Shown piece after piece: positions 61,345 through 63,434 of a DNA stretch of 63,434 bases; position 1 is the stretch's first letter, and the number at the start of each line of letters is the position of its first letter. This stretch comes from a virus, in the IMG/VR virus record IMGVR_UViG_3300020446_000010, positions 1 through 63,434 of that record, one strand, 5' to 3'. The notes under the pieces were generated by a model that was not told the origin of the DNA, did not search any database, and saw only the letters and a list, made by a program, of their open reading frames with translations. The position numbers were made by a program, and so were the translations under genes.

Positions 61345-61840
61345 TTACATCAAACTTCTTAAGTTTCTCTTCTAGTTTTTTTGTGTAGTCACGATAGAAT
61401 TTTATTTTCACTTTAGCTTGATGAAATTTTCTTATATACTTTTTTTGTATCTGATTCAACGTAACACCTTCCTCGACTGGAGTCTCTCTGTCTTTTAGTT
61501 TTGATAAAAGAAACGGAAACATGTCAAGAATTTCTTGTTCAGCCCTGAGATAACATCTGTAGGCTTTTTTATTGTTCAGAACAAAGACTTCAAAGTTTTT
61601 CTTGTAATGACATATTGTACTATGGTCTCTGCCCATATACTGAGCTATTTTTTCAAAGCTTTCTTCTGCATAATCAAGGCATAACTTTACAAAGAATGCT
61701 CTAACATCAACTGTACTTCTTTTTCTGTTGTTTGCTAAATAATCTATGTCAGTGTACCTTCTGTAGATTGAATCTATATCTGATAAAGTTGGATATAGTC
61801 CAAGGGAAGTTTCTTCCATACCTGTTCTGTATTGTTTCAT
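61334..61840 (-). CDS. DnaA domain IV-like DNA-binding protein
   Basis: 168 residues from ATG 61840. Residues ~45-90 (DVRAFFVKLCLDYAEESFEKIAQYMGRDHSTICHYKKNF) match the DnaA C-terminal DNA-binding domain, including the signature MGRDHSTICHYK, where host DnaA has GGRDHSTV. No AAA+ domain is present. The C-terminal part is a basic coiled coil. It could recognise an origin or DnaA-box-like sites or act as a regulator. Overlaps the initiator gene by 11 nt. Confidence 0.7.
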   Translation of the reverse strand: MKQYRTGMEETSLGLYPTLSDIDSIYRRYTDIDYLANNRKRSTVDVRAFFVKLCLDYAEESFEKIAQYMGRDHSTICHYKKNFEVFVLNNKKAYRCYLRAEQEILDMFPFLLSKLKDRETPVEEGVTLNQIQKKYIRKFHQAKVKIKFYRDYTKKLEEKLKKFDVNEI

Positions 61841-61860
61841 TAAAATAAAATTAAAGTTCA

Positions 61861-61887
61861 AAAAAAAGGGGAGGGGTTACCTCCCCC
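61861..61887 (-). terminator. Rho-independent terminator downstream of the SSB-like gene
   Basis: On the minus strand, GGGGAGG and CCTCCCC (61868-61874 with 61880-61886) form a perfect 7-bp stem followed by eight T (61860-61867). It follows the SSB-like gene and would separate it from the DnaA-like gene. Confidence 0.85.
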
Positions 61888-61900
61888 TAACAACTAATTA

Positions 61901-62230
61901 CTAACCAAATAAATCATCGTCATCCGATGAAGTGCTTTTTGCAGTAGTCCCTGCTGGCTCACATCCAAACGTATCCACCTTCATATAACCTTCAGGCTTA
62001 TCAGGAGTACCATTTAGATTGCTAATGTTAACATCAAGCCTTACTTGTGGTTCCCCTTTATACAAACTGTGTCTTGTAGGGTCATCTAAAGCTTGCTGTA
62101 GCCAGTCTATAAAATACTTGTTAACTACCACTTTTCCTTTTGCCCAGTCGGGCTGTGTTGGTCTAGACGGAAAAAATATCATTCCGTCAGGTCTCATTGG
62201 GTCTTTTTTCTTTTCTTCTTGTTGTTGCAT
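61901..62230 (-). CDS. Single-stranded DNA-binding-like protein with acidic tip (109 aa)
   Basis: A core with IFFPSRPTQPDWAKGKVVV and RLDVNISNLNG is beta-rich and OB-fold-like in pattern. The Ser/Thr-rich linker ends in SSDDDDLFG, like the acidic C-terminal tips of SSB proteins that recruit partners. The primase-helicase ends in a very similar NDDDLF. It lies between the exonuclease and a strong terminator, fitting an abundant SSB. The OB fold cannot be confirmed by eye. Confidence 0.6.
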   Translation of the reverse strand: MQQQEEKKKDPMRPDGMIFFPSRPTQPDWAKGKVVVNKYFIDWLQQALDDPTRHSLYKGEPQVRLDVNISNLNGTPDKPEGYMKVDTFGCEPAGTTAKSTSSDDDDLFG

Positions 62231-63000
62231 TATATTAAAAATTTAATTACGTGTTGTGAAGCATCTTCCCCTGCTCCTTTAGGGTCCACATATTTGTAGT
62301 ATTGTTCTTCTGCTTGTTGAACAAGCTCTTGACCTTTTTCAATAGCATATTCTGATATTTCAGGCATTGCTATCTGAAAAGTGTTTTTATCAATAACTAT
62401 AAGCTGATAATTAGCATCAAATAGCTGAGAATAAATGTAGGCTTGACTATGGTAGTTGTAGGACCAAAAGCTGTTTTTAAAGTTTTTCATGCTTGCTGTA
62501 GTTTTTAAATCAACAACAAGATTTGTTTTTCTATTAAATATATCTGCTTTTCCCTTCCAGAGGTATCTGCTACCATCCAGAACCATACCTACCTCAGGAA
62601 CCTCTTTATCTGATTGAGTTATGTCTATTAAATCAAAAACCTCTTGAACATTCATAAGCCTGTCTGCCATTCTTTTTGCCTGCTCTACCTCCACATCAAG
62701 GAGGAACTCACAGTTAGCTTCAGCTTTTTTTGTTTGATAGGCTTTTGTGTTTCTACTTTTAACATCAATAGTTTCCCATTCTGATGTCTTTTCAGGCTCT
62801 AAAATTTCTTGATGAAAATACCTTCCAAAAAGCATTTCAGGGCTAGGCATTTCTTTTTCTCCTAGCTCTCTCTGAATTTTAAACTTTTGTGGATTTTTCA
62901 TCAGTTCCAGTATGTCTGAATTTGACAAATAATTTTGTCCCAGCTCTCCATAATAATTATTATCATCCTGGAGTTGTTTAATTAGTTTTGGCTTATCCAT
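62230..63000 (-). CDS. RecE/RecB-type PD-(D/E)XK exonuclease
   Basis: 256 residues. Motifs in order: LFGRYFHQEILEPE (His63, first helix), WKGKADIFNRKTNLVVDLKTTASMKNF with Asp153 and Asp164-x-Lys166, and YNYHSQAYIY with Gln186. This is the RecB/Cas4-like fold of phage recombination exonucleases. It directly follows the DUF1071-type annealing protein, the classic exonuclease plus annealase pair. Overlaps that gene by 8 nt and abuts the SSB-like gene. Confidence 0.82.
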   Translation of the reverse strand: MDKPKLIKQLQDDNNYYGELGQNYLSNSDILELMKNPQKFKIQRELGEKEMPSPEMLFGRYFHQEILEPEKTSEWETIDVKSRNTKAYQTKKAEANCEFLLDVEVEQAKRMADRLMNVQEVFDLIDITQSDKEVPEVGMVLDGSRYLWKGKADIFNRKTNLVVDLKTTASMKNFKNSFWSYNYHSQAYIYSQLFDANYQLIVIDKNTFQIAMPEISEYAIEKGQELVQQAEEQYYKYVDPKGAGEDASQHVIKFLI

Positions 63001-63434
63001 TTACTTCTTTTGTTAAGGTTTTTAAATCCTCCTTAGAGAGCCTGTGTGTTTTTAATAAACCATCTATGCTACCCTTACCACTTTTAATGCCTTGTACAGC
63101 CTTCTTAAATAGCTCTGTGCCTGCCTTAATTTCTTTTCTAGAGTCTACCTCTGCGGATTGTTTTTCAGTTTCAGGCAAATCTTCTCCAGCATAGATGTAT
63201 AAACCTAAGCCAAACATTGCAAGATTTTTAGTTAAACACCTCATCAAAGTTGAATTAATTTCGAACATAGTTGCGGCTTGAACATTCAGTTTTTTACCCC
63301 ATGAAGTTACATAGGTATAAGGCTCAAGTTTCATCGCTGTGTTGTTGTTGTCCATCACAGGAAGCCACATTGTTTTTTTTGGTTCATCAGGGGAAGTACG
63401 AACCCATGTTTCACACATTAGCCCAGCTGATGAT
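62993..63434 (-). CDS. DUF1071-type single-strand annealing protein, 5'-truncated by the window edge
   Basis: The frame is open to the right edge; a Met at 63418 is internal to the family pattern. Conserved segment: LPVMDNNNTAMK, YVTSWGKKLNVQAATMFEIN and LMRCLTKNLAMFGLGLYIYA followed by GEDLPE, typical of DUF1071/Rad52-like phage annealing proteins. A Lys-rich C-terminal tail follows. It would anneal single strands produced by the exonuclease encoded next. Confidence 0.8.
   Translation of the reverse strand, partial: SSAGLMCETWVRTSPDEPKKTMWLPVMDNNNTAMKLEPYTYVTSWGKKLNVQAATMFEINSTLMRCLTKNLAMFGLGLYIYAGEDLPETEKQSAEVDSRKEIKAGTELFKKAVQGIKSGKGSIDGLLKTHRLSKEDLKTLTKEVNG

Noticed and set aside
1-63434. 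Prophage or integrative element.
   Set aside because: No integrase, excisionase, attachment-site-like repeats or host genes were found; the lone winged-helix gene is not enough.

Overview
This window looks like most of the genome of a lytic, short-tailed (podovirus-type) phage of a marine Bacteroidetes/flavobacterial host. The host assignment is an inference. It rests on AT-rich DNA, mostly weak Shine-Dalgarno sequences, and several TAnnTTTG (-7) promoter elements, one with a well-placed TTG (-33). The virion genes recall crAss-like and Cellulophaga podoviruses: terminase, portal, scaffold, capsid, two ring/connector proteins, and a large stabilisation/muzzle-type protein beginning with an [19 protein letters not shown]-type sequence. 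No integrase, tRNA, CRISPR array or insertion sequence was seen.

Layout. 1-1886 (minus): 5' part of an ArdC-like antirestriction protein that runs off the left edge, then a 537-nt gene-free control region. 2424-7398 (plus): GroEL, GroES, a 2-oxoglutarate (2OG) oxygenase and small proteins, closed by a lone minus-strand winged-helix gene (7376-7861). 7921-12386 (plus): a cassette of very small conserved phage proteins, including a 26-residue CDGSH-type peptide, plus lysis genes (M15 endopeptidase, 3-TM holin). 12428-20720: two large tail proteins. 20722-22082: small overlapping genes including a tandem double GroES-like protein. 22009-31812: packaging and head module. 31814-41205: a muzzle-type protein and five adhesin-like proteins, most carrying long [A/T/S/V]-Pro repeats. 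41249-46898: a tightly overlapping four-gene modification operon. 46920-55552: further structural and ejection-type proteins. 55640-63434 (minus): replication and recombination genes (primase-helicase, initiator with internal iterons, DnaA-domain-IV-like protein, SSB-like protein, RecE-like exonuclease, DUF1071-type annealing protein, nucleases).

Most striking system. Directly after the proline-rich proteins lie a two-domain prolyl-4-hydroxylase-type 2OG/Fe(II) oxygenase, an O-fucosyltransferase-like domain fused to a NodU/TobZ-type carbamoyltransferase, a glycosyltransferase of the family that glycosylates hydroxyproline on eukaryotic Skp1, and a close match to plant GDP-mannose 3,5-epimerase. 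The substrate-like repeats (AP, TP, SP, VP) are those that plant and algal prolyl hydroxylases modify in hydroxyproline-rich glycoproteins. I propose that the phage makes hydroxylated, glycosylated and carbamoylated tail adhesins. The operon arrangement and motifs are visible in the sequence; the function is inferred.

The adhesins are modular. A shared ~46-residue N-terminal docking segment is joined by proline-rich linkers to interchangeable C-terminal domains, including a duplicated cupredoxin-like His/Cys-x2-His-x2-Met domain. Two GroES-like genes plus GroEL suggest the phage supplies its own folding machinery.
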